In this document: positions 36,708 to 45,511 of the stretch, piece by piece
Layout: each line of letters opens with the position of its first letter
Position numbering within the stretch: the first letter of the stretch is position 1
Source of the DNA: Pseudomonas fluorescens
Lineage (GTDB): Bacteria; Pseudomonadota; Gammaproteobacteria; Pseudomonadales; Pseudomonadaceae
Direction of reading: 5' to 3'
Assembly: GCF_902498195.1 (NCBI RefSeq)
Contig: NZ_CABVIY010000005.1
Coordinates: 310,001 to 374,000, forward strand
DNA length: 64,000 bases
Position numbers and translations under genes: made by a program
Notes under the pieces: model-generated
Database searches by the model: none
The model's input: only the letters and a program-made list of their open reading frames with translations
What the model was told of the DNA's origin: nothing

Positions 36708-38308
36708 AGCTGCTTGCCGTCCGCCGTTTGTTGCGCATCCAGCGCGTCGTGATCCGCTACCGCCTCGATGACCTGCTGTTCGCCCTGCCACTGCCCTGGT
36801 TTCTCCTGGCGCTGCGCTATGCCTTGCCCTGGCGCTGGTTCCCGCGCAAGACCCTGGACCTGAGCCGTGGCGCGCGCTTGCGCCTGGCGTTGCAAGACCT
36901 GGGGCCGATCTTCATCAAGTTCGGGCAGATCCTGTCCACCCGTCGCGACCTGCTGCCCGAAGACATCGCCGATGAGTTGATGAAGTTGCAAGACCGCGTG
37001 CCGCCGTTCGACTCGCAAGTGTCGGTCAAGCTGATCGAAGAGCAGCTCGGCAAGAAGATCAGTGAAGTATTCAGCCGTTTCGACGTTGAGCCCCTGGCCT
37101 CGGCCTCGGTGGCACAGGTGCACGCCGCGCAGCTGAAAACCGGCGAAGAAGTCGTCGTCAAAGTGATCCGCCCAGGCCTCAAGCCGGTGATTGCCCAGGA
37201 CCTGGCCTGGCTGTTCATCCTCGCCCGCGCCGCCGAAAAAGTCTCCGCCGATGCTCGCCTGCTGCACCCGGTGGACGTGGTCAGCGACTACGAAAAAACC
37301 ATCTACGACGAACTCGACCTGCTGCGCGAGGCGGCCAACGCCAGCCAGTTGAAGCGCAATTTCGAAGGTTCGCCGCTGCTCTACGTGCCGCAGGTCTATT
37401 GGGACTGGTGCCGGCCGAAAGTGCTGGTGATGGAGCGCATCTACGGGATTCAGGTCACCGACCTGGCCACCCTGGCCGACCAGCGCACCGACATGAAAAT
37501 GCTCGCCGAACGCGGCGTGGAGATCTTCTTCACCCAAGTGTTCCGCGACAGCTTCTTCCATGCCGACATGCATCCCGGCAACATCTTCGTCAGCACCGTG
37601 AGCCCGTGGAGCCCGCAGTACATCGCGATCGACTGCGGCATCGTCGGCAGCCTTACCCCCGAAGACCAGGATTACCTGGCGCGCAACCTGTTCGCCTTCT
37701 TCAAGCGTGATTATCGGCGCGTGGCGCAATTGCACATCGATTCGGGCTGGGTACCAGCGGAAACCAAGCTCAACGAATTCGAAGCGGCGATCCGTACCGT
37801 GTGCGAGCCGATCTTCGAAAAACCGTTAAAAGATATTTCCTTCGGTCAGGTGCTGATGCGCCTGTTCCAGACCGCGCGCCGCTTCAACATGGAAGTGCAG
37901 CCACAACTCGTGCTGCTGCAAAAAACCCTGTTGAACATCGAAGGCCTGGGCCGTCAGCTGTACCCGGACCTCGACCTGTGGAACACCGCGCAGCCGTTCC
38001 TCGAACGCTGGATGCGCGAACGTGTCAGTCCGAAGGCCCTGTTCAGCAACGTGCAGAGCCAGTTCGAACAGATCCCGCACCTGGCCAACATGACCCGCGA
38101 CCTGCTCGAACGCATGTCCCAGCCCCACGCCAACGATCCGCCACCACCGTGGCACCGCCGCCGCGACGACTGGTTCCTGCGCCTGCTGGGCACCGCGCAC
38201 CTGGCCGGCGGCGCTATCCTCGCCGCCGGGGGGCCGCTGAACCAGTTGGCCTATTGGCCGGCGGGCATCATGATGGCCGTCGGCTTGTATCTGGTCGTCC
38301 GTCGATAG
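36704..38308 (+). CDS. ubiB: Ubiquinone biosynthesis regulatory kinase-like protein UbiB
   Basis: ABC1/ADCK-family atypical kinase-like ATPase, 534 aa. The KxGQ motif is in FIKFGQILSTRRD, the Ala-rich loop is ASASVAQVHAA, and the catalytic region is HADMHPGN followed by IDCGIVG. Two C-terminal membrane helices (about 490-534) anchor it. It supports coenzyme Q assembly, probably by ATP-dependent extraction of lipid intermediates (family knowledge). Confidence 0.96.
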   Translation: MKLLAVRRLLRIQRVVIRYRLDDLLFALPLPWFLLALRYALPWRWFPRKTLDLSRGARLRLALQDLGPIFIKFGQILSTRRDLLPEDIADELMKLQDRVPPFDSQVSVKLIEEQLGKKISEVFSRFDVEPLASASVAQVHAAQLKTGEEVVVKVIRPGLKPVIAQDLAWLFILARAAEKVSADARLLHPVDVVSDYEKTIYDELDLLREAANASQLKRNFEGSPLLYVPQVYWDWCRPKVLVMERIYGIQVTDLATLADQRTDMKMLAERGVEIFFTQVFRDSFFHADMHPGNIFVSTVSPWSPQYIAIDCGIVGSLTPEDQDYLARNLFAFFKRDYRRVAQLHIDSGWVPAETKLNEFEAAIRTVCEPIFEKPLKDISFGQVLMRLFQTARRFNMEVQPQLVLLQKTLLNIEGLGRQLYPDLDLWNTAQPFLERWMRERVSPKALFSNVQSQFEQIPHLANMTRDLLERMSQPHANDPPPPWHRRRDDWFLRLLGTAHLAGGAILAAGGPLNQLAYWPAGIMMAVGLYLVVRR

Positions 38309-38315
38309 CATGAAT

Positions 38316-38453
38316 CAGCGGCAAGTTATAAGCTGCAAGCGACACTCGTAGCACTCATGTTTAATTCACGCCTGTCGATCGGCGTTGCACAATACGAAAG
38401 AACGAAGTGGACTGGCTTTTACTGGTGGCTTGAAGCTTGAAGCTTGTCGCTGC
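38316..38453. repeat. Palindromic repeat, AGCGGCAAG family, between ubiB and hisI
   Basis: AGCGGCAAGTTATAAGCTGC (38317) is mirrored by GCTTGAAGCTTGAAGCTTGTCGCTG (38428-38452) around about 90 bases of unrelated sequence. It is the same family as the element after mrcA. Confidence 0.65.
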
Positions 38454-38469
38454 ACCTCGGGAACTGAAG

Positions 38470-38871
38470 ATGAAAAACTGGCTGGACGAGATCAAGTGGG
38501 ATGCTGATGGCCTGGTGCCGGCGATTGCCCAGGATCACAAGACCGGGCGCGTCCTGATGATGGCCTGGATGAACCGCGAAGCATTGGAGCTGACCGCTGC
38601 CGAGAACCGCGCGATCTACTGGTCACGCTCCCGCGGCAAGCTGTGGCGCAAGGGCGAAGAGTCCGGCCACGTGCAGACCCTGCATGAGATGCGCCTGGAT
38701 TGTGACGCCGATGTCATCATCCTGATGGTCGAGCAGATCGGCGACATCGCCTGCCACACCGGCCGTCAGAGCTGCTTCTACCGCGTCTTCGAGAACGGCG
38801 ACTGGAAAACCGTCGATCCGGTCTTGAAAGACCCGCACGCCATCTATTGCGCAGGACACAAACATGAGTGA
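38470..38871 (+). CDS. hisI: Phosphoribosyl-AMP cyclohydrolase
   Basis: Third step of histidine synthesis: opens the ring of PR-AMP. 133 aa from the ATG at 38470, with AGGGAACTGAAG-like upstream sequence. It contains WSRSRGKLWRKGEESG and the metal-binding C(D)xD motif RLDCDADVI, with Cys residues in GDIACHTGRQSCFY. It is separate from hisE, unlike the HisIE fusion of enterics, and overlaps it by eight bases. Confidence 0.96.
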   Translation: MKNWLDEIKWDADGLVPAIAQDHKTGRVLMMAWMNREALELTAAENRAIYWSRSRGKLWRKGEESGHVQTLHEMRLDCDADVIILMVEQIGDIACHTGRQSCFYRVFENGDWKTVDPVLKDPHAIYCAGHKHE

Positions 38872-39196
38872 CACGCTGACCCGCCTGGCCCAGGTACTGG
38901 AAGAACGCAAAGGCGCTGCCGCCGACAGTTCTTACGTCGCCAGCCTGTACCACAAGGGCTTGAACAAGATTCTGGAAAAAGTCGGCGAAGAGTCGGTCGA
39001 GACCATCATTGCCGCCAAGGATGCCGCCGTCAGCGGCGACTGCAGCGATGTGATCTACGAAACCGCCGATTTGTGGTTCCACAGCATGGTCATGCTCGCC
39101 CAATTGGGGCAGCATCCACAGGCTGTACTCGATGAGCTTGACCGTCGCTTCGGTCTGTCCGGACACGCCGAGAAAGCCTCGCGCCCGTCCGCCTGA
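38864..39196 (+). CDS. hisE: Phosphoribosyl-ATP pyrophosphohydrolase
   Basis: Second step of histidine synthesis: removes pyrophosphate from PR-ATP. 110 aa, all-helical MazG-like fold with KVGEESVETIIAA and SDVIYETADLWFH metal-binding motifs. Its reading start overlaps the hisI end by eight bases, so the two enzymes are co-produced. tatA follows after 25 bases, the conserved pseudomonad order. Confidence 0.96.
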   Translation: MSDTLTRLAQVLEERKGAAADSSYVASLYHKGLNKILEKVGEESVETIIAAKDAAVSGDCSDVIYETADLWFHSMVMLAQLGQHPQAVLDELDRRFGLSGHAEKASRPSA

Positions 39197-39221
39197 ACAA
39201 CTATTAGAGAGGAGCAGCAAC

Positions 39222-39500
39222 ATGGGCATTTTTGACTGGAAACACTGGATCGTCATCCTGGTTGTTGTCGTGCTGGTATTCGGCACCAAGAAACTGAAAA
39301 ACCTCGGCACCGACGTCGGCGAGTCGATCAAGGGCTTTCGCAAAGCCATGAACGACGACGAAAAACCGGTCGATCCGACCGCGACCCCGGCCCAACCGGT
39401 TCCGCCTGTCCAGCCGCAAGCCACGCAGTCCGTGAACCAGCCGCACACCATCGACGTGCAGGCGCAAAAAGTCGAAGAGCCGATCCGCAAAGACGTGTGA
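39222..39500 (+). CDS. tatA: Sec-independent translocase subunit TatA
   Basis: 92 aa. One N-terminal membrane helix (WIVILVVVVLVFGTKKL), then the amphipathic helix LGTDVGESIKGFRKAM and a disordered Pro/Gln-rich tail. It forms the pore-like oligomer for folded twin-arginine substrates. The ATG at 39222 has GAGAGGAG about ten bases upstream. It leads tatABC. Confidence 0.96.
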   Translation: MGIFDWKHWIVILVVVVLVFGTKKLKNLGTDVGESIKGFRKAMNDDEKPVDPTATPAQPVPPVQPQATQSVNQPHTIDVQAQKVEEPIRKDV

Positions 39501-39510
39501 GCACTGACTA

Positions 39511-39939
39511 ATGTTTGGTATCAGCTTCTCTGAACTGCTGCTCGTCGGCCTCGTTGCCCTGCTGGTGCTGGGTCCTGAGCGCCTGCCGGGCGCTGCGCGC
39601 ACCGCCGGCCTGTGGGTCGGTCGCCTGAAGCGCAGCTTCAACGCGATCAAACAGGAAGTTGAACGTGAAATCGGTGCCGACGAAATTCGTCGGCAACTGC
39701 ACAACGAACACATTCTGTCGCTGGAACAGGAAGCGCGGAAGATTTTCACGCCGACCCAGCAGGAACCCGTGCCGGTCACGCCTGAGGCGACCCCGACAAT
39801 TCATGCGCCTGCCGCCGAAGCGGCACCGGTTGAACCGACTCCCGTTGTTGCAGCGACTCCGGTTGAACCCGTTGCTCCAGCCGCCGCGCCGATCACGCCG
39901 GCGCCTCACGACACCCCTTTGCCGCCGCGAGCCCCATGA
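39511..39939 (+). CDS. tatB: Sec-independent translocase subunit TatB
   Basis: 142 aa. An N-terminal membrane helix with the typical FGISFSELLLVGLVALLVLGPERLP motif (quoted as a family signature) is followed by a longer amphipathic helix and a Pro/Ala/Val-rich tail. With TatC it forms the receptor for RR signal peptides. Its stop overlaps the tatC start by four bases. Confidence 0.96.
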   Translation: MFGISFSELLLVGLVALLVLGPERLPGAARTAGLWVGRLKRSFNAIKQEVEREIGADEIRRQLHNEHILSLEQEARKIFTPTQQEPVPVTPEATPTIHAPAAEAAPVEPTPVVAATPVEPVAPAAAPITPAPHDTPLPPRAP

Positions 39940-40730
39940 GCGATCTTCCTGAAAACGACCAGCACATGCCGCTGGTTTCGCACCTCACCGAGCTGCGTAC
40001 CCGTCTGCTGCGCTGCGTAGCGGCGATCTTCATCATCTTCGCCGGGTTGTTCGCCTTCACCCAGCAGATCTATACCTTCGTCTCCACGCCGCTGCGCCAG
40101 TACCTGCCAGTGGGCGCGACGATGATTGCCACCGATGTGTCGTCGCCGTTCCTGACGCCACTGAAGCTGACGATGATGGTCTCGCTGTTCCTGGCGATCC
40201 CGGTGATCCTGCACCAGATCTGGGGCTTCATCGCGCCGGGCCTGTACAAGCACGAAAAACGCATCGCCGTGCCCTTGCTGGTGTCGAGCATCATGCTGTT
40301 CTATGCCGGCATGGCGTTCGCCTACTACCTGGTATTCCCGCTGATCTTCAAATTTTTCGCCTCCGCCACCCCGGCCGGCGTGGAGATGATGACCGACATC
40401 AGCAGCTACCTCGACTTCGTCATGACCCTGTTCTTCGCCTTCGGCGTGGCGTTCGAAATCCCGGTGGCCGTGGTGCTGCTGGTGTGGATCGGCGTGGTCG
40501 ACGTCAAGTACCTGAAGAAAATCCGCCCGTACGTGATCATCGGCTGCTTCGTGGTCGGCATGATCCTGACGCCGCCGGACATCTTCTCGCAAACGCTGCT
40601 GGCCGTGCCGATGTGGCTGTTGTTCGAGATCGGCATCCTGTTTGGCGGCCTGATCAGCAAGCGTGGCGAACATCCGGATGACCAGCCGGCTGACGATCAC
40701 AACGACCAGCCGCCAGCGACCCAACCGTGA
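39936..40730 (+). CDS. tatC: Sec-independent translocase subunit TatC
   Basis: 264 aa with six predicted membrane helices. The N-terminal HLTELRTRLLR motif and the conserved FAYYLVFPLIFKFF region form part of the signal-peptide binding site. The C-terminal tail is acidic and His/Gln-rich (about residues 245-264). It overlaps both tatB and rsmE by four bases. Confidence 0.97.
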   Translation: MSDLPENDQHMPLVSHLTELRTRLLRCVAAIFIIFAGLFAFTQQIYTFVSTPLRQYLPVGATMIATDVSSPFLTPLKLTMMVSLFLAIPVILHQIWGFIAPGLYKHEKRIAVPLLVSSIMLFYAGMAFAYYLVFPLIFKFFASATPAGVEMMTDISSYLDFVMTLFFAFGVAFEIPVAVVLLVWIGVVDVKYLKKIRPYVIIGCFVVGMILTPPDIFSQTLLAVPMWLLFEIGILFGGLISKRGEHPDDQPADDHNDQPPATQP

Positions 40731-41434
40731 ACCTGCTGCTCCTCGAAGAGGCCGATTTCATTGCGGCCGACCGTGTAGTGCTGCGTGATCGCCGGTTGAC
40801 GCACATGCAGGAAGTCCATCGCTGTGAAGTCGGTGACAGCATGCGCGTCGGACGGATCGGCGGCTTGATGGGTTCGGCCGAGGTATTGCGCCTGGACGCC
40901 GCTGAAGCGGAATTGCGCGTCACCCTCGACCAGCCGCCACCGGCCAAGCTGCCGTTGACCCTGGTGCTGGCCCTGCCACGGCCCAAGATGCTCCGCAGGG
41001 TGTTTCAGACCATTGCGGCCATGGGAGTGCCACGCGTGGTGCTGGTGAACAGCTATCGCGTCGAGAAGAGCTTCTGGCAGACCCCGTTCCTGGAGCCGGC
41101 AGCGATTCGCGAGCAGTTGATCCTCGGCCTCGAACAGGCCCGGGACAGCGTGCTGCCCGAGGTCATCATCGAGAAGCGCTTCAAGCCGTTCGTCGAGGAC
41201 CGCCTGCCGGCGATCACCGAGGGCACCCTAGGGCTGGTGGGCCATCCGGGCCCCTACCCGCCCTGCCCGCGCGCGCTGAATGAACCGGTGACCCTGGCCA
41301 TTGGTCCCGAAGGCGGCTGGATTCCCTACGAAATCGATTTGCTCGGTCAATCCGGCCTGCAACCGGTTCAGCTCGGCGAACGCATCCTGCGCGTCGAAAC
41401 CGCCGTGACGGCGCTGCTGGCACGCCTTTTCTAG
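40727..41434 (+). CDS. rsmE: 16S rRNA (uracil-1498-N3)-methyltransferase
   Basis: SPOUT-type RNA methyltransferase, 235 aa. An N-terminal PUA-like domain is followed by a trefoil-knot SAM-binding domain with AIGPEGGWIPYEI and the C-terminal LGERILRVETAVTALLA motif. It methylates U1498 of 16S rRNA. It overlaps tatC by four bases. Confidence 0.94.
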   Translation: MNLLLLEEADFIAADRVVLRDRRLTHMQEVHRCEVGDSMRVGRIGGLMGSAEVLRLDAAEAELRVTLDQPPPAKLPLTLVLALPRPKMLRRVFQTIAAMGVPRVVLVNSYRVEKSFWQTPFLEPAAIREQLILGLEQARDSVLPEVIIEKRFKPFVEDRLPAITEGTLGLVGHPGPYPPCPRALNEPVTLAIGPEGGWIPYEIDLLGQSGLQPVQLGERILRVETAVTALLARLF

Positions 41435-41451
41435 CGTCACGCACCATCCCT

Positions 41452-41541
41452 TGTGGGAGCGGGCTTGCTCGCGAAAGCGGTGCGTGCGCCACTTCATCGT
41501 TGACTGATACTCCGCTTTCGCGAGCAAGCCCGCTCCCACAG
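41452..41541. repeat. REPIN-like palindrome downstream of rsmE
   Basis: Facing GTGGGAGCGGGCTTGCTCGCG arms with AAAGCGG/CCGCTTT extensions, between rsmE and the chemoreceptor gene. Confidence 0.9.
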
Positions 41542-41645
41542 GTCATCATAGGCACCGCCCGTCCATCGGGTGCCGCCTACAGAACCCCATGCCCCTGCCG
41601 ATATAACCTCCATGAAACCAATGTATGGTCCGAGGGAGTTGCAGC

Positions 41646-43562
41646 ATGTACCAATGGCTGGCGGAGAAGCTGGGGAACGTAAGCGTCAATCGCAAACTGG
41701 GCGTCGGGTTCGGCCTGGTGTTGCTGCTGACATTGCTGATCACCGTCACGGGCTGGACCGGCCTCAGCGACGTGACAAGTCGCGGCGATAAGCTGGGTTT
41801 CATTTCCGATATCAACGGACTGACCAAAGACCTGCGCATCGCCCGCCTGGACTACGAAATGCGCCGTGGCGAACAAGGCCCGGCGGCCGTCAACGAGATG
41901 CTGGGCAAGATCGACAGCGGCCTGCAAGCGGCCCGCCAGATGATCGAGCAGCCCGCCGACGTGGCCATGATCGACCAGCAACTGGCCGCCGTCAGCCAGT
42001 ACAAACAAGCCTTCGCCGCCATGACCCAGGCCGGCGCCAACCGCGAAGACGCCCGGGGTAAACTCGGCGCCACCGCCGACAATGCCGTGGCCAGGGTCGC
42101 CGAAGTCGAAAAATCCATGCTGCAGGGCGACAGCGTGGCCCAGTTCAACAGCGTGATCGACCTGAGCAAACTGATCCAGCAAGCACGCTTCCAGGTTCGC
42201 GGCTACACCTACAGCGGCAAGACCGAGGCCGAGCAGCCTGCGCTGGACGCCATCGACAATGCCCTGAAATACCTTGAAAGCCTGCCCTCGAAACTGCCGG
42301 AACAACACATCGCCAACCTGCAACAAGCGACCGACTCGCTCAAGGCCTACCGGGCCGCCGTCAGCCAATTCGGGGGTTCCCAGGTTGCCAGCGCCGACGC
42401 GCTCAAACGCATGGCGGCCCAAGGTGAAATCCTGCTCGATGTGAGCAAGAAACTCACCCTCTCGCAAACCACCGTGCGCGACACCGATGTGGCCCACGCC
42501 AGGAACATGCTGCTGCTGGCCACCGTCCTGGCCCTGGCCTTTGGCCTGTTCGCCGCCTGGGCCATCACCCGGCAGATCGTGATTCCGCTGAACCAGACCC
42601 TCAAGGTTGCGGAACGCATCGCGGCCGGCGACCTGACCCACAACCTGGTCTCCAAGCGCCAGGACGAACTGGGCCAGTTGCAACGCGCCATCCAGAGCAT
42701 GACCCAGGGCCTGCGCGAACTGATCGGTGGCATCAGCGACGGCGTGACCCAGATCGCCAGCGCCGCCGAAGAGCTGTCGGCCGTCACCGAGCAGACCAGC
42801 GCCGGGGTCAATAGCCAGAAGGTCGAGACCGATCAGGTGGCCACCGCCATGAACGAAATGACCGCCACCGTGCAGGAAGTCGCGCGCAACGCCGAAGAAG
42901 CCTCCGAAGCGGCCGTCGCGGCCGACCAGCAGGCCCGCGAGGGTGACAAGGTGGTCGGCGAAGCCATCGCCCAGATCGAGCGCCTGGCCCTGGAAGTGGG
43001 TCATTCCACCGAGGCCATGGGTGAACTCAAGCGTGAAAGCGACAAGATCGGCAGCGTGCTCGACGTGATCAAGTCCGTGGCCCAGCAAACCAACCTGCTG
43101 GCGCTCAACGCCGCCATCGAAGCCGCCCGCGCCGGTGAAGCCGGACGCGGCTTTGCGGTGGTCGCCGACGAAGTCCGCAGCCTGGCCCAGCGCACCCAGA
43201 AATCCACCGAAGAGATCGAGGAGCTGATCGTCGGCCTGCAAAACGGCACCCAGCAAGTGGCGACCATCATGGACAACAGCCGCAGCCTGACCGACAGCAG
43301 CGTCGAACTGACCCGCCGCGCCGGGGGCTCGCTGGAAAGCATCACCCGCACGGTGTCGGCGATCCAGGCAATGAACCAGCAGATCGCGGCCGCGGCCGAA
43401 CAGCAAAGCGCCGTGGCCGAAGAGATCAACCGCAGCGTGCTGAATGTGCGTGATGTGTCGGATCAGACGTCGGCGGCGAGTGAAGAGACCGCGGCGTCCA
43501 GCGTTGAGCTGGCGCGGTTGGGGACGCATCTGCAGATGCTGGTGGGCAGGTTCAAGGTTTGA
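41646..43562 (+). CDS. Methyl-accepting chemotaxis protein with large periplasmic domain (probable HBM sensor)
   Basis: 638 aa. The membrane helices are at about residues 18-38 and 287-310, so the periplasmic ligand domain is about 250 residues, all helical. That is the size of an HBM (helical bimodular) domain and larger than a simple four-helix bundle. A HAMP domain follows at about 310-365, and the signalling domain has the tip QQTNLLALNAAIEAARAGE and GRGFAVVADEVRSLAQR. From memory, the syntenic receptors near tatABC are McpK of P. aeruginosa (2-oxoglutarate) and McpQ of P. putida (citrate), so a carboxylic-acid ligand is likely. The ATG at 41646 with GAGGGAG upstream is preferred to 41625. 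Confidence 0.88.
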   Translation: MYQWLAEKLGNVSVNRKLGVGFGLVLLLTLLITVTGWTGLSDVTSRGDKLGFISDINGLTKDLRIARLDYEMRRGEQGPAAVNEMLGKIDSGLQAARQMIEQPADVAMIDQQLAAVSQYKQAFAAMTQAGANREDARGKLGATADNAVARVAEVEKSMLQGDSVAQFNSVIDLSKLIQQARFQVRGYTYSGKTEAEQPALDAIDNALKYLESLPSKLPEQHIANLQQATDSLKAYRAAVSQFGGSQVASADALKRMAAQGEILLDVSKKLTLSQTTVRDTDVAHARNMLLLATVLALAFGLFAAWAITRQIVIPLNQTLKVAERIAAGDLTHNLVSKRQDELGQLQRAIQSMTQGLRELIGGISDGVTQIASAAEELSAVTEQTSAGVNSQKVETDQVATAMNEMTATVQEVARNAEEASEAAVAADQQAREGDKVVGEAIAQIERLALEVGHSTEAMGELKRESDKIGSVLDVIKSVAQQTNLLALNAAIEAARAGEAGRGFAVVADEVRSLAQRTQKSTEEIEELIVGLQNGTQQVATIMDNSRSLTDSSVELTRRAGGSLESITRTVSAIQAMNQQIAAAAEQQSAVAEEINRSVLNVRDVSDQTSAASEETAASSVELARLGTHLQMLVGRFKV

Positions 43563-43602
43563 GCTGATCCACCTGCTTCGGTTCGCGTGAAACCGGGTTG
43601 AT

Positions 43603-43674
43603 GCCTTCGCGAGCAAGCCCGCTCCCACAGGAGTATGCGGTCAACTGTGGGAGCGGGCTTGCTCGCGAAGGCGG
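43603..43674. repeat. REP pair between the chemoreceptor and ABC genes
   Basis: Outward-facing arms CCTTCGCGAGCAAGCCCGCT and the mirror AGCGGGCTTGCTCGCGAAGG lie around a 20-base centre. Here the genes converge, so it may help to end both transcripts. Confidence 0.9.
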
Positions 43675-43691
43675 CCGTACGATCGCCGCAA

Positions 43692-44426
43692 TTAGAGAAC
43701 CTGGCGCAAGAACGCCTGAGCCCGCGGATCCTTCGGCGCATCAAAAAACTCCGCCGGCGAAGCATCTTCCAGCAACTTACCGTGATCGAAGAACAGCACC
43801 CGATCCGCCACTTCCCGCGCAAACCCCATTTCGTGGGTCACGCAGACCATGGTCATGCCTTCCACGGCCAGGGTTTTCATCACGTCCAGCACTTCACCGA
43901 CCATTTCCGGGTCCAGCGCCGAGGTCGGTTCGTCGAACAACATGACCTTGGGCTCCATCGCCAGCGCCCGGGCAATCGCCACGCGCTGTTGCTGTCCGCC
44001 GGACAGGCGCGATGGAAACTCGTGGGCCTTCTGCGCAATCCCGACCTTTTCCAGCAGCGCCATAGCCTTGGCCTCACGCTCTTTCTTGCCGCGCTTGCGC
44101 ACGACTTTCTGGGCCAGGCAGAGGTTTTCCAGCACGGTCATGTGCGGGAACAGGTTGAAGTGCTGGAACACCATGCCGACTTCCCGGCGATAGGCGTTCA
44201 CATCGGTCTTCGGGTCGGCCAGTTGCAGGCCGTCGATGCTCACCGAACCGGAATCGAACTCTTCCAGGCCATTGAGGCAGCGCAGAAAGGTCGACTTGCC
44301 GGAACCGGACGGGCCGATCACCACCAGCACTTCGCCCTTGGCCACACTCGTGGAAACGTTATCCACCGCGCGCACCACCTGGCCGCGGGTGTCGAAGACT
44401 TTAACCAGATCGCGGACTTCAATCAC
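43692..44426 (-). CDS. Polar amino-acid ABC transporter, ATP-binding protein
   Basis: ATPase of a GlnQ/HisP-type importer, 244 aa. Walker A GPSGSGKST, Q-loop MVFQHFNLFPHMTV, signature LSGGQQQR, Walker B VMLFDEP, H-loop VTHEMGFA. I place the start at the GTG 44426, with GGAGG ten bases upstream; this overlaps the permease stop by eight bases. A TTG at 44447 is the alternative. It is third of binding protein-permease-ATPase. Substrate not shown by sequence. Confidence 0.93.
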   Translation of the reverse strand: MIEVRDLVKVFDTRGQVVRAVDNVSTSVAKGEVLVVIGPSGSGKSTFLRCLNGLEEFDSGSVSIDGLQLADPKTDVNAYRREVGMVFQHFNLFPHMTVLENLCLAQKVVRKRGKKEREAKAMALLEKVGIAQKAHEFPSRLSGGQQQRVAIARALAMEPKVMLFDEPTSALDPEMVGEVLDVMKTLAVEGMTMVCVTHEMGFAREVADRVLFFDHGKLLEDASPAEFFDAPKDPRAQAFLRQVL

Positions 44427-45378
44427 TTTGCGCGAGCCTCCGCTCAAGCCGGCCGGCGATTTTCGACAGCGGCAGGTTGATCAACAAATACAGACCGGCA
44501 ACGCAGAACAGAATTTCGAACGGCGAAAATGAGGTCGTGATGACTTCACGACCGCTTTTGAGCAGTTCGGTAATCGCGATCACCGATACCAGCGAGGTGT
44601 CCTTCACCAGGCTGATGAATTGCCCGGCCAAGGGTGGCAGCACACGTTTGAACGCTTGCGGCAGCACCACGTGACGCATCGACTGGCCTGCGCTCAAGCC
44701 CAGGGAGCGCGCGGCTTCGTTCTGGCCACGGGCAATCGACTGCACGCCGGAGCGGATAATTTCCGCCACATAGGCACCGGTGAACAGCGACAGCGCGGCG
44801 ATACCGGCGAATTCGCGGGACAGGTTCATCACCGTGCCGATGAAGAAGTAGAAAATGAAGATCTGCACCAACAACGGCGTGCCGCGCACCAGTTCGACGT
44901 AGATCGTCGAGAGATCACGCAGGGTCGGGTTGTTCGACAGCCGGCACAGACCGGTGGCGAGGCCGATCAGCAGCCCGAGCACGCCCGACACGACCGACAG
45001 CCACAACGTGGTCCAAAGCCCCCACATCAGCGGGCCTGCGGCCCAATGGCGGGTTACGCCGATGACATCGCCTTCGGCCACATCATCGCCCTGGGCGACT
45101 TGCAGGCTGTTTTCGTCGACGACCAGCTGCTGCTCGTCACCTGCGTCGTTGCGCAGGGTGACCTCAACCTTGTCGCCCTTGCGCACCAGTTCGCTGACGG
45201 TGGAGATGTCCGCGGCACGCTGGGTCTCTTCGGCGTGGTAGGCGAAGTATTGCGGCACGCGATTCCAGCGCCATTCGTAGGACATCAGCGAGGTGGCGTA
45301 ATACAGCGCGCCGGCCAGGCCGACCAGCACCAGCACGGTCAATACGTGCCAGGGCCATTGGGCTTTTCTTTGTTTCAT
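44419..45378 (-). CDS. Polar amino-acid ABC transporter, permease
   Basis: 319 aa. Long N-terminal extension: a membrane helix (about residues 10-32) and a periplasmic segment of about 80 residues, ahead of the usual five-helix HisM/GlnP core. The core contains VELVRGTPLLVQIFIFYF and the EAA loop GQNEAARSLGLSAGQSMRHVVLPQA. A single permease gene implies a homodimer. The N-terminal extension is unusual for GlnP-type permeases but typical of this pseudomonad family, to my knowledge. It begins 133 bases downstream of the binding-protein gene, with a REP pair between. Confidence 0.92.
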   Translation of the reverse strand: MKQRKAQWPWHVLTVLVLVGLAGALYYATSLMSYEWRWNRVPQYFAYHAEETQRAADISTVSELVRKGDKVEVTLRNDAGDEQQLVVDENSLQVAQGDDVAEGDVIGVTRHWAAGPLMWGLWTTLWLSVVSGVLGLLIGLATGLCRLSNNPTLRDLSTIYVELVRGTPLLVQIFIFYFFIGTVMNLSREFAGIAALSLFTGAYVAEIIRSGVQSIARGQNEAARSLGLSAGQSMRHVVLPQAFKRVLPPLAGQFISLVKDTSLVSVIAITELLKSGREVITTSFSPFEILFCVAGLYLLINLPLSKIAGRLERRLAQSD

Positions 45379-45416
45379 TGAGTCTGAAGGTTCCGAAATC
45401 TTTATTGCATTGAGGC

Positions 45417-45487
45417 CGTCTTCGCGAGCAAGCCCGCTCCCACATTCGAATGCATTCCAATGTGGGAGCGGGCTTGCTCGCGAATGG
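45417..45487. repeat. REP pair between binding-protein and permease genes
   Basis: Outward-facing arms TCTTCGCGAGCAAGCCCGCT and the mirror AGCGGGCTTGCTCGCGAA with an ATTCGAATGCATTCCAAT centre, inside the ABC operon. Confidence 0.9.
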
Positions 45488-45511
45488 GACGACTCGGTCT
45501 AACTGACCGGG

